64,000 nt of DNA from assembly GCA_036429605.1 (NCBI GenBank), contig JAVFKD010000002.1, positions 248,001 to 312,000 on the forward strand, written 5' to 3'. Of the stretch, positions 45,592-57,819 are shown piece by piece (the first letter of the stretch is position 1; each line of letters begins with the position of its first letter). The notes under the pieces are model-generated. The model was given only the letters and a program-made list of their open reading frames with translations. It ran no database searches and was not told the origin of the DNA. The translations under genes were made by a program, and so were the position numbers. This DNA is from Cladobotryum mycophilum (lineage: Eukaryota; Ascomycota; Sordariomycetes; Hypocreales; Hypocreaceae).

Positions 45592-46233
45592 AGCGAATCA
45601 CCATACCTAGGTGGGCAGCTTTGGTTCATCATTTGAAGTCTTAAAGTGATGCAGCCTCTGGTCACAAGATCAGTCAATTCTTTTTCTTCAACTTCGCCAA
45701 GGTTCATACCAGGTCCTTGCATGCATCAACCTCCAGCCGCCCAGCCACCAGAGAATCCTTTGGTCTGGCACGTTGCAACTAGAACACCATATCAATTGAA
45801 CTTTCTCGTATGAAGGAACGACTCAGTTGGAGCTTCCCCGGACACGAGCTGATCCTCCCGCCACCTTGAGAGAGGGTCAGTGGCTGCATGGAAAGCCTGC
45901 GAGTGGCTCTTCAGAATGGCCGAGAACAATGATAATCCTTGAAATCAGCACCGCAAGCTGCCAAATGAGGCTTAATGGGATCTTGTAACGTCACATCCCC
46001 CGCAGCGCTAGGGCTTCTTCTGTAATTAGCGAGTCGATATCCTCGAAGCTTCAGGGGTCTTTTGATTTGAAGGATCCTGCGTAAACAATAAGACCAGGCG
46101 TATAGCTACCTACCTTGGCTGCCTACCTACCTATACATATAGCTTCGACTGCCCCCAGATCGGCGCTCTTTCTTGCTCGTCCTAGAAAAGCACTCCAGCA
46201 TCAATCAGAGCTTCTTCAATTGACCCTCTAACG
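45592..46233. other. Intergenic, promoter side of the secreted CBM9-like gene
   Basis: No gene is visible. TACCTACCTA-type words occur near 46110-46135. Confidence 0.55.
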
Positions 46234-46938
46234 ATGCATCGTCTTCTCGCCTTGACTACAGCGGCCGCTGTTGCTAGCCTTGCTGCTGCGACACCTACAA
46301 CCACCACACCTTGCCCCAAGGTTCCCAGTCTCAACGTGCCTCGCTGCCCTCGCGTCGGCACCATCACCTACAACAAATCCGTGCCCAACCTGACAGACTT
46401 CCCCCTCACGCAGGTCGACCTCTGCTACTCGGACAAGGACATTGAAATCACCTTTACCGCCTACAACGAGACCAACTTTTACTTCAACTCGTCGCAGGGC
46501 ACGAACGGCGATATCTGGGAGTACGAGGTCATGGAGGCCTTCATCTACCAGGGCACCGACGACCCCCAGACGTACCTCGAGTTCGAGGTGAACCCCAACA
46601 ACGTCACCTACCAGGCCTTTGTGTACAACCCTTCCAAGGTGCGCGCCCCCGGTGCGCCGTTCGACCACTTCTTCGTCTCCGACCCCGCCACCGACGGCTT
46701 CAGCGCGACGACCAAGCTGGACAAGAAGGCCGAGACGTGGAAGAGCCACGTGACGATTCCGCTGGGTCTGTTCAACGTCAACGACGGCAAGGCAAAGGGC
46801 ACCAAGTGGAGGATGAACTTCTTCAGGACCGTGGTGAGCCCCGAGACGTATCCGGATCAGGGGCTGGGTGCTTGGAGCCCGCCGAACCAGGCGAGCTTCC
46901 ACATTTCGCCTTACTTTGGCAAGGTGACGTTTGTATGA
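46234..46938 (+). CDS. Secreted CBM9/DOMON-like carbohydrate-binding protein
   Basis: An uninterrupted 234-codon gene with strongly GC-biased third positions. Residues 1-20 form a clear signal peptide (MHRLLALTTAAAVASLAAAT), so the mature protein is extracellular. The body, with DIWEYEVMEAFIY, YLEFEVNPNN, WRMNFFR and LGAWSPP, resembles the carbohydrate-binding module family 9-like beta-sandwich proteins of fungi. Several N-glycosylation sequons occur (NKS, NLT, NET, NSS, NVT). Binding to polysaccharide or cell wall is inferred from the family. No enzymatic residues are recognised. Confidence 0.85.
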   Translation: MHRLLALTTAAAVASLAAATPTTTTPCPKVPSLNVPRCPRVGTITYNKSVPNLTDFPLTQVDLCYSDKDIEITFTAYNETNFYFNSSQGTNGDIWEYEVMEAFIYQGTDDPQTYLEFEVNPNNVTYQAFVYNPSKVRAPGAPFDHFFVSDPATDGFSATTKLDKKAETWKSHVTIPLGLFNVNDGKAKGTKWRMNFFRTVVSPETYPDQGLGAWSPPNQASFHISPYFGKVTFV

Positions 46939-49772
46939 TTACGTCCATCACCTATTGAGTGGAATGCATTATAATTGTTCATTTGACGCCGATTAGCCTT
47001 GGTCGTGATATTTCGTTTCCCATATCCATGTTCGTGATGTCGTTTGAATCCAAGATGAATGGCTAGACAATCGCAAGTTCCAACTGTGTTCATGATGACG
47101 AAGGGCTTCCTTGAAGAACACTGAGCAAGCTTAGGTAAGAAGTTGCCTACCCTGTAAAAAGATATGTCGCATGCCGGATCCCTCCCGCAACTGTTGACTC
47201 GATGGTAGTCTTTTGTATGGTCTTCATATTCTATATCCTGTTATGTGTATACAATTACTATACTTTTTGTTAGCAAGATTGATTGTCCGGATACCCAGTC
47301 TGTTGATCTATGGTTTGGTAGGTAAATAGAAATTCATTGGATCCATCGAATAAGTTTGAACTGTAGACAGTCACCTGAACCTACCCGGGAACTGAGTTTT
47401 AGCGGGTGCACACTAAATTACAGCGGACCCCTCACTGTTTAGATCACTGAGAGGTTGAAGGCAGTGGGACGGGAGTGTATCATCCATCCATCCATGGATC
47501 TGCGTAGGCTTCAACACCCCAGTCTACGATATCAAATGAGCCATTCTGGGAATAAAAGATACCATACCCTAATCATATTGCGGAATTAGCCAAGACGGGT
47601 AATGATCTCTCCAATATTCTGTCTCACCTTTACACAATCCATCAGGAAGGCAAAGTCATGCACACATCCATGATTGCTTATCGCTGAAGGTACAGGTGTG
47701 ATTGCGTGAGGTCTCTGCGCGGAGAAATATCACTCCGTGGGGCCAAATGCTGGGGTACCTAAGCGAGAGCTCCAGATCTCAACCAGAAACACAGATCAAA
47801 GTCATGAAACTTCATGCAAAAGAATACCAACCTGATGAGAAAAGCTCTCCCTGCCTGCCGACATGCTGTACGAAAACTGAATAATCCACAGGGCGCACTG
47901 TCATTACATTTGAGACAAGATGAGCGGCGCCGCCGTGGCTTACTGGCGTCTTGATCCAAACCCTCGAAGCCTTCTAGCCATATTCTAAATGGAATGGCTC
48001 AATTTTCTCGACAGTCTTACCGACTCTACCCTATTGGCTGTCGCCTCTGATTCGGTCGCTTGACATGTAACGGTCCAATGAGGCTGCGCTGCTCACCTCT
48101 CGCACATCAAAAAGGCGCAACTGTTCCTCGACAACCATCTCAGTCGGGCCTTCTAGCGATCGACACCGGCTCCTCATTGTGGCAGCCACGCGCTGTGATT
48201 TCAGGGACCTTCTGGCGGGGGCAGATGCAAAATCTCAGATGAGAGATTCACCGGACTTGGATATACATTGCTGTTTGCTGGGATGCATCATACGAGACCT
48301 TCCTATTTAGAGGGGCCGTTGCGTCCAACGATCAAACGCACCAACGAAACGGATTAGTTATTATCGTGCGAGGGAACGGAGAGAAGCCGAGCGGATATCC
48401 TGTCTATCGGGTACAGCGGCACTTGTCCTATTCTCAAGTATTGCCGTGAAGCGCGCATTCCCCAGCGGCCTACAGTGTACACTGCTGAACAACTCTGTGT
48501 ACATGAAGCCATCACCATTACTATGTGGAAATGGACCATGAATATCGCAAAGAGAGGCTTAGACAGTCTCTCGGCTATCTTGAAGAAATTTAGCATCCTG
48601 CCTTTTCGGGAGATCAGCCCCTCTTTGTTGTGCCCGCAATGCAAATCTTCATCCGTTTTGTCAACTGCGGTTGTTGCTGTCGCCCGTTGGCCCCCCACCT
48701 TTTCTGGCACTCAGACAAAACATTTGTGGCTCTCACCCTTCAACCGGCAGACGAGTCCGTAGTGTGGTTTCAAGCAGTCTGCACCCCTGATGACCTTTGG
48801 CGGGCTCAGCCAAATGATCAGCCTTGCCAGACCCCAAGCGGATCAGTCGAATGCCGATCATTAACCTCCGCAGAATACCACGCCGACGGCGCTTGCAGTT
48901 CACTGCCGGAAAAGGGAAGTGAGTTGGACGACCAACGTTCAACGTTCTCACCTCATGGAGATATCAGCTGCAACGTGTGTCTCGAGGGTGTCATGATGGG
49001 AAAATATCAGTTGATGTGCAAATCTCCAGCAGCTACCCAGTTGCACGGCTTTATTCTTGGTCTCCCCATTTCTTCCATCGATACATGCGGCGGAAGCAAT
49101 CACTTGCACGGTATTTGTTGCTGTTATAATTCTTCCAATGGAAGTAAGGATACGTCATTGGAACCAGGCCGTCAGATGGTCTCTGCATGCCCTTCTACAG
49201 CTCCGGCTCACGCTACCCGGGTTAGCTCAGGAACGTCGTTTGTGCCGGTGGGGGTGACCCCATCTTGCATCGCAACAAGCCATACTAGCTGTCAGATGCA
49301 GTTGCGTACTGCTGATTACGGTCTAAGACAAATTCATGCTAATATGAGACTTCCAGAAGCGGCTCTGTCACAGATAGAATGGCGTCTCCGCGTAGTGCTA
49401 CACGTGGGTAATGCCTACCATTAGGAGAAGGCGCTGGCCAACGTTACGTCTCCATGGGGGTTGTAACATGTTGGTTCGTGATGGAACCTTTGCGCGTGGG
49501 AGAGAGTTCTTATCGTGGTGGTGAATCGGCAACAGGCTCTGCCTTCTCTCAGAAAGCATAAGTATGGCCTCATCCTCCCGTCTCTCGTTCAACCTCCTCT
49601 CTCTATCCAGCATCAGCATCAGCTTCAATCACTTTCTTTTCCTTTCAGAGGTCCTTGACGGATCTGTCCATTCTCTCTTGCTATCTTTGCAATTGTCTTT
49701 CAGTGTATATACAGACTCTTTGCATTCCTTGCACATACTCATTTTACGTTCATCAACGACACCATCATCAAG
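46939..49772. other. Gene-poor spacer of 2.8 kb before the chitinase gene
   Basis: No recognisable gene. A 261-codon open frame starting at ATG 48639 and ending at 49424 is Cys-rich, has no domain I know and looks like chance. A TATA-like element at about 49705-49711 and pyrimidine-rich sequence at 49575-49620 belong to the chitinase promoter. Confidence 0.5.
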
Positions 49773-50789
49773 ATGTTTTTCTCAACCACTCTTGCTAGCC
49801 TTGGCCTCTTGGCTACCACAGCGCTCGCGGCTCCCCACCGAATGGTTACCCGTCAGACTTCCTCTGGTCCTCAGAACGTTGTCTACTGGGGTCAGAATGG
49901 TGGCGGTGTTGCGGAGAACAACGACCTCTCTACTTACTGCACCAAGGATGCTGGCATCGATATCGTTGTCCTGTCCTTCTTGTACCAATACGGCAACGGC
50001 GTCACAATCCCCGGCGGTACCATTGGTCAGTCCTGCTCTATTGATACCAAGGGCAAGCCTTCCAACTGCGATGACCTCGCCGAGTCCATCTCTACCTGCA
50101 AGTCCAACGGCGTCAAGGTTATCTTGTCTCTCGGTGGCGCTGCTGGCTCCTACTCTCTCAAGTCCCAGGCGGAGGCCGAGAAGATTGGCCAGAACCTGTG
50201 GGATGCCTACGGTAGCACCAAGGGTAACAGCAGCGCGACTGCTGGTAGCGTCCCCCGACCTTTCGGTGATGTGGCCGTCGATGGCTGGGATTTTGACATT
50301 GAGAGCAACGCTGGCAACGAGAACTACCAATACATGATCAAGAAGCTTCGCTCCAACTTTGGCTCCGAGACCTTCTACATCACCGGTGCCCCCCAATGCC
50401 CCATCCCTGAGCCCAACATGAACGAGATTATCACCAAGGCTCAGTTTGATTATCTTTTCATCCAGTTCTACAACAACCCTGGCTGCTCCGTTGACGGCCC
50501 TATCAACTGGGACGACTGGAAGAAGAACGTTGCAGACACACCCTCTGCCAATGCCAAGCTCTTCCTCGGTGTTCCTGCTTCGAAGCTTGGTGCCACCGGC
50601 ACTGAGAGCGGCTCCAAGTACTACCTCAAGCCTGATGCCCTCAACAGTCTCGTCAGCAAGCACAAGGACGACTCTGCTTTCGGTGGTGTCATGATGTGGG
50701 CTGCTGGTTTTTCCGATGCCAATGTTAGCAACGGCTGCACCTACGCTCAACAGGCCAAGAAGATTCTCACCACTGGCAAGACCTGCTAA
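49773..50789 (+). CDS. GH18 endochitinase (class III type), secreted
   Basis: A single-exon gene of 338 codons with biased, well-expressed codon use. Residues 1-20 form a signal peptide. The GH18 motifs are intact: LSLGG at about 118-122, and DGWDFDIES at 170-178 with catalytic Glu177. The compact size without binding module matches small class III chitinases that hydrolyse beta-1,4-GlcNAc chains, used in wall remodelling or in attack on insect or fungal chitin. A TATA-like sequence lies about 65 bases upstream of the ATG. No frame break is visible. Confidence 0.95.
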   Translation: MFFSTTLASLGLLATTALAAPHRMVTRQTSSGPQNVVYWGQNGGGVAENNDLSTYCTKDAGIDIVVLSFLYQYGNGVTIPGGTIGQSCSIDTKGKPSNCDDLAESISTCKSNGVKVILSLGGAAGSYSLKSQAEAEKIGQNLWDAYGSTKGNSSATAGSVPRPFGDVAVDGWDFDIESNAGNENYQYMIKKLRSNFGSETFYITGAPQCPIPEPNMNEIITKAQFDYLFIQFYNNPGCSVDGPINWDDWKKNVADTPSANAKLFLGVPASKLGATGTESGSKYYLKPDALNSLVSKHKDDSAFGGVMMWAAGFSDANVSNGCTYAQQAKKILTTGKTC

Positions 50790-51312
50790 ACGCGATAACA
50801 TGCGGAAAGATTCAGGCAATCTTCCCCGCCATTCACGTTGCACATATTTATTTCTGACAAACTTGAACATATCATTCATTTCCATGTATTTACCCTTTTA
50901 GATACTTGCATATAGAAGTTGCCTCGAGGGGCGACTTGAGTGGTCTATGATTAAATGAGATTTGCCAAATTGGCGCCATTACAAAAATGCCTCTTTCAAT
51001 ATCTTGACTGTGACCTGTGCTGTAAACGGAATAAAACGATCCATCGTGTGAGACAGTATTAAGATCGACGGTGCAGATTATCTACAACGCCAGCGATCGG
51101 AGGGTCCGACGAAGATCGACATGCCCTAACTGTGTCTGATGATTGATAAGAGAGCAAGACAATGTTGTGTATTTTTTATCTACTGGGAGTTAATTGTTCA
51201 TTATAATGAGCATGGGAGTTTTGTGTCTTTTGAAGTGAGCGTGACATTCGAACAATGAATTTACAACACTTGGACCACGCGAATAACTTCATCGTAGCAA
51301 AGTTCCGTCAGA
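50790..51312. other. Convergent intergenic spacer
   Basis: This holds the 3' flanks of the chitinase and HabA-like genes. No gene is visible. Confidence 0.55.
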
Positions 51313-51951
51313 TTAGAACATGGTGCCCAGTACACACGGATACTACGAATCAACACGCTGATCAGTCCACTTGTCTCGCAAAACTCTCTCACTTAAGACC
51401 AGGGGGGATATATCAGAGCACAACAACAAAGGAAATGGACTCACCGTAGCGGCTAGCAACATGCCAAACGGCCAATGCGACAATGCAACGACAATCTCTT
51501 TCCACTTTGCGGCTGGTGAACTGCCTGTTAATCCTGCTGCTTGATGAGCCAGCGTGAGCACCCAATGAGTCCCCCACCATGCATTCGCTGCCTCGCTCAG
51601 CAGCGTCACCCACATGGACGCCGTCGCCACGTACACCAGCCTCTTCTGCCAGGGACCCAGTCTATCCGCCAGGGGTACTCTTCTCTGCCCCTCCGCGTCG
51701 GTGGAGAAGGGGTCGGACTGGAGGAGTAGGCCGGTGGCGAGGATCATGGTGCCCTCGACGCAGAATTGGATGTGGGCTGTGAGGCCGAGGCGTGGGTACG
51801 GGGTGAGGGGCACGACGAAGCCGAAGAGGAGGCCGAAGGTGACGAGGCCGGTGCCGTGGCGGAGAACATGGAGGGGTAAATTGCCGGTGCGGGGACCTCC
51901 GGGGGTGGAGAAGAGACCGGGTTGGCCGGCGGAGGGGGCTTTGGCGGACAT
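51313..51951 (-). CDS. HabA-like (hydroxylaminobenzene mutase family) membrane protein
   Basis: Two exons (51951-51445 and 51342-51313, intron GTGAGT...CGTAG) give 178 residues. Four hydrophobic segments are visible: VTFGLLFGFVVPL, the MILATGLLL region, the LVYVATASMWVTLL region and the PFGMLLAAT region. The pattern PYPRLGLTAHIQFCVEG followed by EAANAWWG resembles the small four-helix bacterial HabA family, which rearranges hydroxylaminobenzene to aminophenol. The enzymatic role in fungi is not established to my knowledge, so only the family resemblance is claimed. The second exon contributes only nine residues. Confidence 0.65.
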
Positions 51952-53043
51952 TATCGGTGTGCTACCGGACGATGTACAATGAGTCTGTTACTGAATGATA
52001 ATGAGTATGCAAAAGAGTGCAGGAAATGTAGAATTGCCAGTGTTTTGCATTGGGAATCAAAAGTCAGGGTTTGGTCATCTCCTCTTAAACGTTTGCTGAT
52101 CCCGGGTTGCCGGAACGAGGGGAGCAGCGGATATCCGCAAGCCACCGGATGATCTAGACCAAACCAGGCCCGACCGTGTTCGAGGATGGCAGAGCGCGGG
52201 AACTACCGACCAGTGGTTTCTTCAATAGATCATGTGCGCCTGAAGGCTCAAGGGGGAGGGCACGCCACTTGGCGCCGTCGCTCAGCTCTTTGGTCATCAT
52301 GAAGTTGCTGATAGGTCAATTGTTTCTATGGGGTAGGGGGCCGGGAGGATAGTGGTTGTGAGATACCACTTGGGGGCATTATGGAGAAAATGTGGTTTCG
52401 GTTATTGGAGTGGAGTTGGAGTTATCGTGGTTAGGGGAAAAGAGGGGGGGGACTCTGCCTCATGTTTCACTAGCGAGACTGTCTGAGCTTGCGACATATC
52501 AGCATGTGTGACTGCGTTTTTATTTTATTATATTTTTATTTTATTTCATGCATTGGTGCATGTCTCTGATTTGGGGATGGGCTAAACGGGTGGAAATATG
52601 TCTTCATACAAACCCATTTTGCAGGGCAGAGTTGTCCCCTGTTCCTGGGTTGTTGTACGTAGGTCATGAGCATGCCCGGGGCAAACCATAAGTACATGTT
52701 GATGAGGGTCAAGTTCAAATAAGGTGGTATTGTGGAAAATACTTGTCAATAAAACAGAAGAAAAAAAGATCATTGCTGCAAAGTATCTGGACTAACATGT
52801 AAAACGCAGCGTTATAGCCCAAGATTCCTTCATCAAAAGCTCAGCTCTGCTTTAGATACCGATTGCTTTTCAAGGCTCAATGCCGATCAATCAACCTTCA
52901 TCGTAAATTGCTGCGAGCGCATAACTGTAAGTCCACCGTAGCATGCTGCGACCTAATTTAACCTCATATCCTCTCGCACGTAAAACCATTCTCAAAGTCC
53001 AAGATTCTCGCACCGTTACACGGGGGCCTGCGAGAGAAATTAC
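51952..53043. other. Intergenic, no gene seen
   Basis: About 1.1 kb of mixed sequence with short G-rich and T/A-rich runs. No convincing open frame is visible. Confidence 0.55.
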
Positions 53044-54330
53044 TCAGTCGTACAGTCCGATAGGGAAGCGCTTCTCCCAGTTGATGGATGCGGGTGCATG
53101 ATCATGTAAAAGCTCAACGCCGTGTGAGATGACCATGACATCCCCGGCATTGACTCTGGTTGCCCTGATGAACCGGCCGGATCTTCGTTGTAGGATGCAA
53201 ATCTCTCTTAGTCCCGGCAGCTCACCACTGATGCGACGAATCAGTCTCTCGTGCCACGTCCGCAGGTGCGTGGTGGGCTGATTGGATCCGGCTGGCGTGG
53301 TGACCAAAGTACCGGACATGAGGTTGCGACTTGGTGAACCGAGTCTAAAGGCTAGGCGGCGCAGATGTTGAAACCCCTTGAGAGTGGCTAGAGAAGCTCC
53401 TAGGCCGTTATTCTGGATTTGCGGGTATGTTATTAGATGAATGGCTATTCGGGAACATGAGCGATGGATGGACTAGGTAGGCGATACTCACAAAATCTTG
53501 AATAGGAATACATTTCAGATCCTGACTCATATCGGAAATGGATAGCCATTCAATATATTTAAAGTCCAGTAGAATCTTTTGCAAGGCAGCATCGTGAATA
53601 GACGGGATCAGTCTGCCTTGTCCTGCCTTGCGACTGGAGCCATATAAGCGTAGTCTCCTCAACCCGCCTTGATGCTTGGCTGCCATGTTATATGGTTGGG
53701 AGCCGATCCATGAATCGAGATGAAGCGTTCGCAAGTGGCCGGCGACACATTTCCGGAGAACCATGGATGCGATGGACGTCGTCCGACCGAATTCAAGCTG
53801 CGACATTCTCCATTTGTCGCAGGAAGCCAAGAGCGTTGCAAATTCCCTTCTCTCTGCCCGATTAAGGCCTCCGAGTTCGAGGGAGAGCCTCTGTAAATTC
53901 CTCGTTAACTGGATCGACTTGCAGATCTCCTGGAGCGAAACGTTGGTGCCCCAGTTCCAACCAAAACCATAATAATGCCTGCAGGCTAGAGCGATCTTTA
54001 AATGCCTGACGGTCGATTGCCGGTTAGTTTCAGGCTAGATATGTTCTTGGAAGTGGCATCATACTTGACATGGCTTCGTACGTTGGCCAGGTCGGCATCG
54101 TCGGGCGAAGCAAAGGTGCGCATCGAGGATGAGTTGTGAAAGTAGAATGAGATGCTGTAAAATATGTGCCTGACGAGCATCGCGCGACAGTGTTTGGAGA
54201 TGCAGCTGAAGTGCAGTAGGCTCTCAAAATCCGAGAATGATGCGATTCTATCCCACAATTCAGGAGGGAGTTTGTACAGTCCCGGAGTGCCGCCCCAGGC
54301 CGGGGTCGTAATAGTGTTGGGGAAGTTCAT
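53044..54330 (-). CDS. F-box protein, copy A
   Basis: Three exons (54330-54065, 54005-53492, 53412-53044) sum to 383 codons. Near residue 20 the F-box core LYKLPPELWDRIASF appears, followed by FSCISKHCR. The remainder has leucine-rich, LRR-like spacing (LRTLHLDSW, LRRLRLYG, LRRLAFRLG). It ends in RFPIGLYD. F-box proteins link substrates to SCF ubiquitin ligases; the substrate is unknown. It shares layout, intron positions and C-terminal motif with copy B about 1 kb to the right, so the two are paralogs. Confidence 0.85.
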
Positions 54331-55279
54331 TGCTTCAAGGTATTTCTATCGCAATTCAGTGATGCCATCGTCAAGGTAGGAGAAGGAAACTATACTCATA
54401 ATGTGCTCGTTCGCACATCATCTGGTACCCTGAACTCAAGGGTGTTTCGGCACGGGGGCTCGGAGGATTGTGATGGTCCTGTCGATGGGGGATCAAATAC
54501 TCGTCAGTGTTTCGCAGATGGGAGATGGGAGATGGGAAAATCATAATCATATGAAAGTGAAGAGAGAATGTAGAGGGGAGTGTCAGTGCCTTTGTTGATG
54601 TCAGGTCTGAGAAACTCTCTTCATTCTGTGTCTTCTGTGTTCAGTGAGTTGGCCTTATTGTTTAGTCACTATGCCAACTAGCGAGGAAAGATTGAGCTTT
54701 CTCTCAGGATGTGAGTTGCAGACGTTGTGCAAATTTACCTTGGCCACCGAGACCTAGGTAAACTACCTAAGTGGTCACGCAACCGATTAACCAAATATAT
54801 ATCAATATGCGAAACAACACGAAAACCCAGCAAGCTGAAGTCTATGTGAAGCAAGCTCTCGTTCACTAAAATCGGGGTACTGCCATGGATCTCACTGCCC
54901 AACCGTTTGCGTTCTCTACCGGCACTTCGAAGCGATCAATCACCATCACACACCAGCCTCTCCAGTCTTGCATGTTTCAATAATCTAGTTACAGTGACAT
55001 GGGAACCTGTAGATACCGGAAAAGGTTTGATAGCTTTCTGTTTTCTTTGCTTTGTGCTTGCTAGAGGACCAAAGATTTGGTACGATGTTTAGATGCCAAG
55101 TAAATAAGCCGTGCCACTATTGCATTCACTCTCACAGCTCTCACAACCTTTCACCTTCTTACCCCAGGCGAGCCCACAGACACCTCCCTTACATCAAACT
55201 ACCACCGCAAACATTGCTGAAATGTCGCTAGTGACTGACGAACCTAGTAAAGACCACGGACTCTTTCTGAGAGGACAAC
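54331..55279. other. Spacer between the two F-box genes
   Basis: No gene is visible. The sequence is AT-rich near 54780-54830. Confidence 0.55.
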
Positions 55280-56563
55280 TCACTCAAGCAGACCAATTGG
55301 AAACCGCATGGTTTCACGATTGCCAATAACCCGAATACCATGCTTTCTCAAAGCCATCATCTCGACACTAAACATACCAAAGCGTTCGACCACCATCCTT
55401 TCACCATCCTTTGTCCTAGTCCCCCAAACGGACCAATCGCGGTTGGCATCAACGATACACAAGTGACGAAGCTTCGGCATCTCGTCACTTAGATAGTGAA
55501 TCAGTTTCGCAAACCAGATGTTTTCTCTATTGCCCATGAACTGGCCCGTGGGGAAAGGGGGGACGCTTGCGAGCGAGTCGTGGATGAGATCTAAATCTGA
55601 TGGGCTAAATGTGAATGATAGACGGCGAAGGCTCTGGAATCGCTTTAAAGAAACGAGAGATTGTCCAATAAGCTTGTCCTGTTGATGAAATCTTGTTAGC
55701 TACCGTCTAATTACTTTTTGTTTCTGGGGCCACTTACGAATTCATTATCGTCAATAAAAGGGATTGGCCACTTATCATGAACCACTAACCACTGAAGATC
55801 TTTGAAGCTGTCGGAGATCCGGTCCAACATGGCGCTACTGATGGATGGAAGCGACATGTCCGCAAAGCTATAGCGCTCGGGGATCGACACACGCAGCTTC
55901 TTAAGACCGGGATGAAGAGCCGCTGCTTGTGCAAACGCTGCCGATGTGATGCCAAAGTTGATATACAGCTCTTCGAGGATACCGGGGATACAATGTCCCA
56001 GAGCTGTAGACACCAGGCCTACCCTCCCGGAAGCCGCGAGATACGAGATTTCCCATCTTGGAGAGTCGGTGATGAGCTGGCAAAGCTTCTGACAGCCAGC
56101 GCGGTCGATGCCAGAAAAGTCAAAGCTCAGGCTCTGGAGCTGCCTCAGCGGCGTGAGGACATTTATGATTGTCGATGGTAATGTCGTGTATGCAGGCTTT
56201 GGGCGGACCTTGAGGGTGAGATGCCTGACCCAACCCCAATAGTAGTTAGAATATGTTGTGCCATGGAGGCTGACTATATGGGGGGAACTGGAAGGCGGGT
56301 TCTCACCTGATATACTGTCGCACGTCGGGTGAGTCCTTGAATCTCCTTTGTGATGAGAAAAGATATAAAGATCTAATATTGAAGATGCGAGTCCTGCGGA
56401 ACCTAGTTTCGAGGAGAAACTCGCGGCAGTGCTTTGAGGCGAGACTGAGGTTGTATAGACTGTAGCGGTCGCACAGCTTTGCAATGTGGTCCCATAGTTC
56501 TGGTGGTAGCTTGTAGAGTTTCGGGGTGTTATCCAATTTCGATCTGGCTCTGGTGGTGACCAT
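55280..56563 (-). CDS. F-box protein, copy B
   Basis: Three exons (56563-56307, 56224-55738, 55678-55280) sum to 381 codons. The F-box core LYKLPPELWDHIAKL begins near residue 15, then LSLASKHCREF. LRR-like segments follow (LQSLSFDFS, LKKLRVSIP, LRRLSFTFS), with a final RFPIGLLE. Both introns fall at the same places as in copy A. I chose the ATG at 56563 because it aligns with the start of copy A; an in-frame ATG at 56644 exists. Confidence 0.85.
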
Positions 56564-57117
56564 GGCTGCGTGCTTTTGCGGGGTGATGGGGGTTGATGGG
56601 ATGGAGTTGAGTAAAAAGGGAGCCTGGCTACCGATGTTATACATATATATATATCTTTTCCTCGTCCAACTTATTATATAAGTTCATGCAAGAATATGGT
56701 TTCTACTGTCTAGTGAATCGACGATTGGCAACTGACGTTAATCCACACTCTCTCAAGAACTTTACTACTCGGTAGGTGATGGATGGAGGCGAGATTATTG
56801 TTTTAAAGTTATAAGGTATTATAGCACGTAGGTACTTGAAGGATAACGTGTCTAGTCTCGTTGCTGAGTTTTTGCTAGATGCCTAGCCTCCAGAGTGGCA
56901 TAAGCTCACATTAAGGGAGCAAACTCACGTCCTGTCTAGCCCCTGATCGATGAATAGAGTTCCCATTTTAGAGTTACCTATTTGTTTAGCTGAGAAATTC
57001 ATGCGTCCATCACTCCTCTTTTAATGACTCCCATATATGTCGCTTCTTGCTCCGGATTCCCCTCCCATTGCTCTCTGTATTTCCATTGTCCCCTACACAC
57101 TCCGTCCGAGTTCGACC
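56564..57117. other. Divergent intergenic region
   Basis: No gene is visible. TATATA-rich sequence at 56642-56654 lies about 80 bases upstream of F-box copy B. Confidence 0.55.
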
Positions 57118-57819
57118 ATGTCCTACTTTCAGTCCTTAGGGTTCACAGTGCTGGATCGTATACACGAGAAACAGAAAATAGAATCATTCGAAAAGGCGAG
57201 ATGGTGCTTCAATCCCAAGGTCTTCCAAAACATAGTCTGGGCTTATAGGCTCTCCTGGCTAGATGATGGCATCAGTCAAGCCCTTTTGGACTACACCGCC
57301 AACCAGCCCAACTATAGAGAACGTGCGGTCCCGACCTCGGTCGACGATTTCCTCGCCAAGACTGCCGTCCTGTTTAGCCCGGCCTTTTCGTCCCATCTTC
57401 GAGAAAGGTTCAGGAGCTTCGATGGCATGTGCGGAGAGCCTGTTGCGGACGGATTCATCATGTCGCACACTTGTGGCGATTGGGCGTGCATGATTGTCGG
57501 CAATATGCTCCGTACTTGCGAGGAGATGAAGCGATCGAGTCTTCCCAAGGTTTCATCTCTCGAAAAGGCGTGGAAGCCCTCTATGCCGTCCCTTTCGAAC
57601 ACGGATTCGAACAACTCTACAGCGGCCCCGCTGCCAATGATTCAGATCCGCCTAAAGGGAGAAACCATCAAGGAAGCTTGGACTAAAAACGAGGTTATAT
57701 CAAGAATCACCGAGTCTGAACAGGTTCCCCCAACTGGCTCCCCTCCTCGCCCGGAGAGGCCCCAGTCTTTCATGGAATATCCACTCACCTCTACAATTCG
57801 GGCTTTCTCGACTGCATGA
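57118..57819 (+). CDS. Hypothetical protein, unrecognised
   Basis: An uninterrupted 234-codon frame starts MSYFQSLGFTVLDRI and ends IRAFSTA. It has good codon bias in the first 140 codons, and no domain I recognise. From about 57546 a second frame (GFISRKGVEALYAVPFEHG) also has strong coding bias until a stop at 57684-57686. This raises the possibility of a frame break near 57540. The real gene may therefore extend, in pieces, toward 58487. Treat the C-terminal third as uncertain. Confidence 0.45.
   Translation: MSYFQSLGFTVLDRIHEKQKIESFEKARWCFNPKVFQNIVWAYRLSWLDDGISQALLDYTANQPNYRERAVPTSVDDFLAKTAVLFSPAFSSHLRERFRSFDGMCGEPVADGFIMSHTCGDWACMIVGNMLRTCEEMKRSSLPKVSSLEKAWKPSMPSLSNTDSNNSTAAPLPMIQIRLKGETIKEAWTKNEVISRITESEQVPPTGSPPRPERPQSFMEYPLTSTIRAFSTA

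Noticed and set aside
46228..46902. A 224-codon minus-strand frame opposite the CBM9-like gene
   Set aside because: It is an antisense shadow of a GC3-rich gene. The real gene on the plus strand has a signal peptide and family motifs.
48639..49424. A 261-codon plus-strand open frame, rich in Cys and Ser, could be a secreted effector
   Set aside because: There is no signal peptide, no splice structure, no codon bias and no recognisable motif. Long chance frames are common at this base composition.
49782..50885. A 367-codon minus-strand frame opposite the chitinase gene
   Set aside because: It mirrors the highly biased codons of the GH18 gene. Composition is Val/Gly/Leu-rich, as expected for an antisense shadow.
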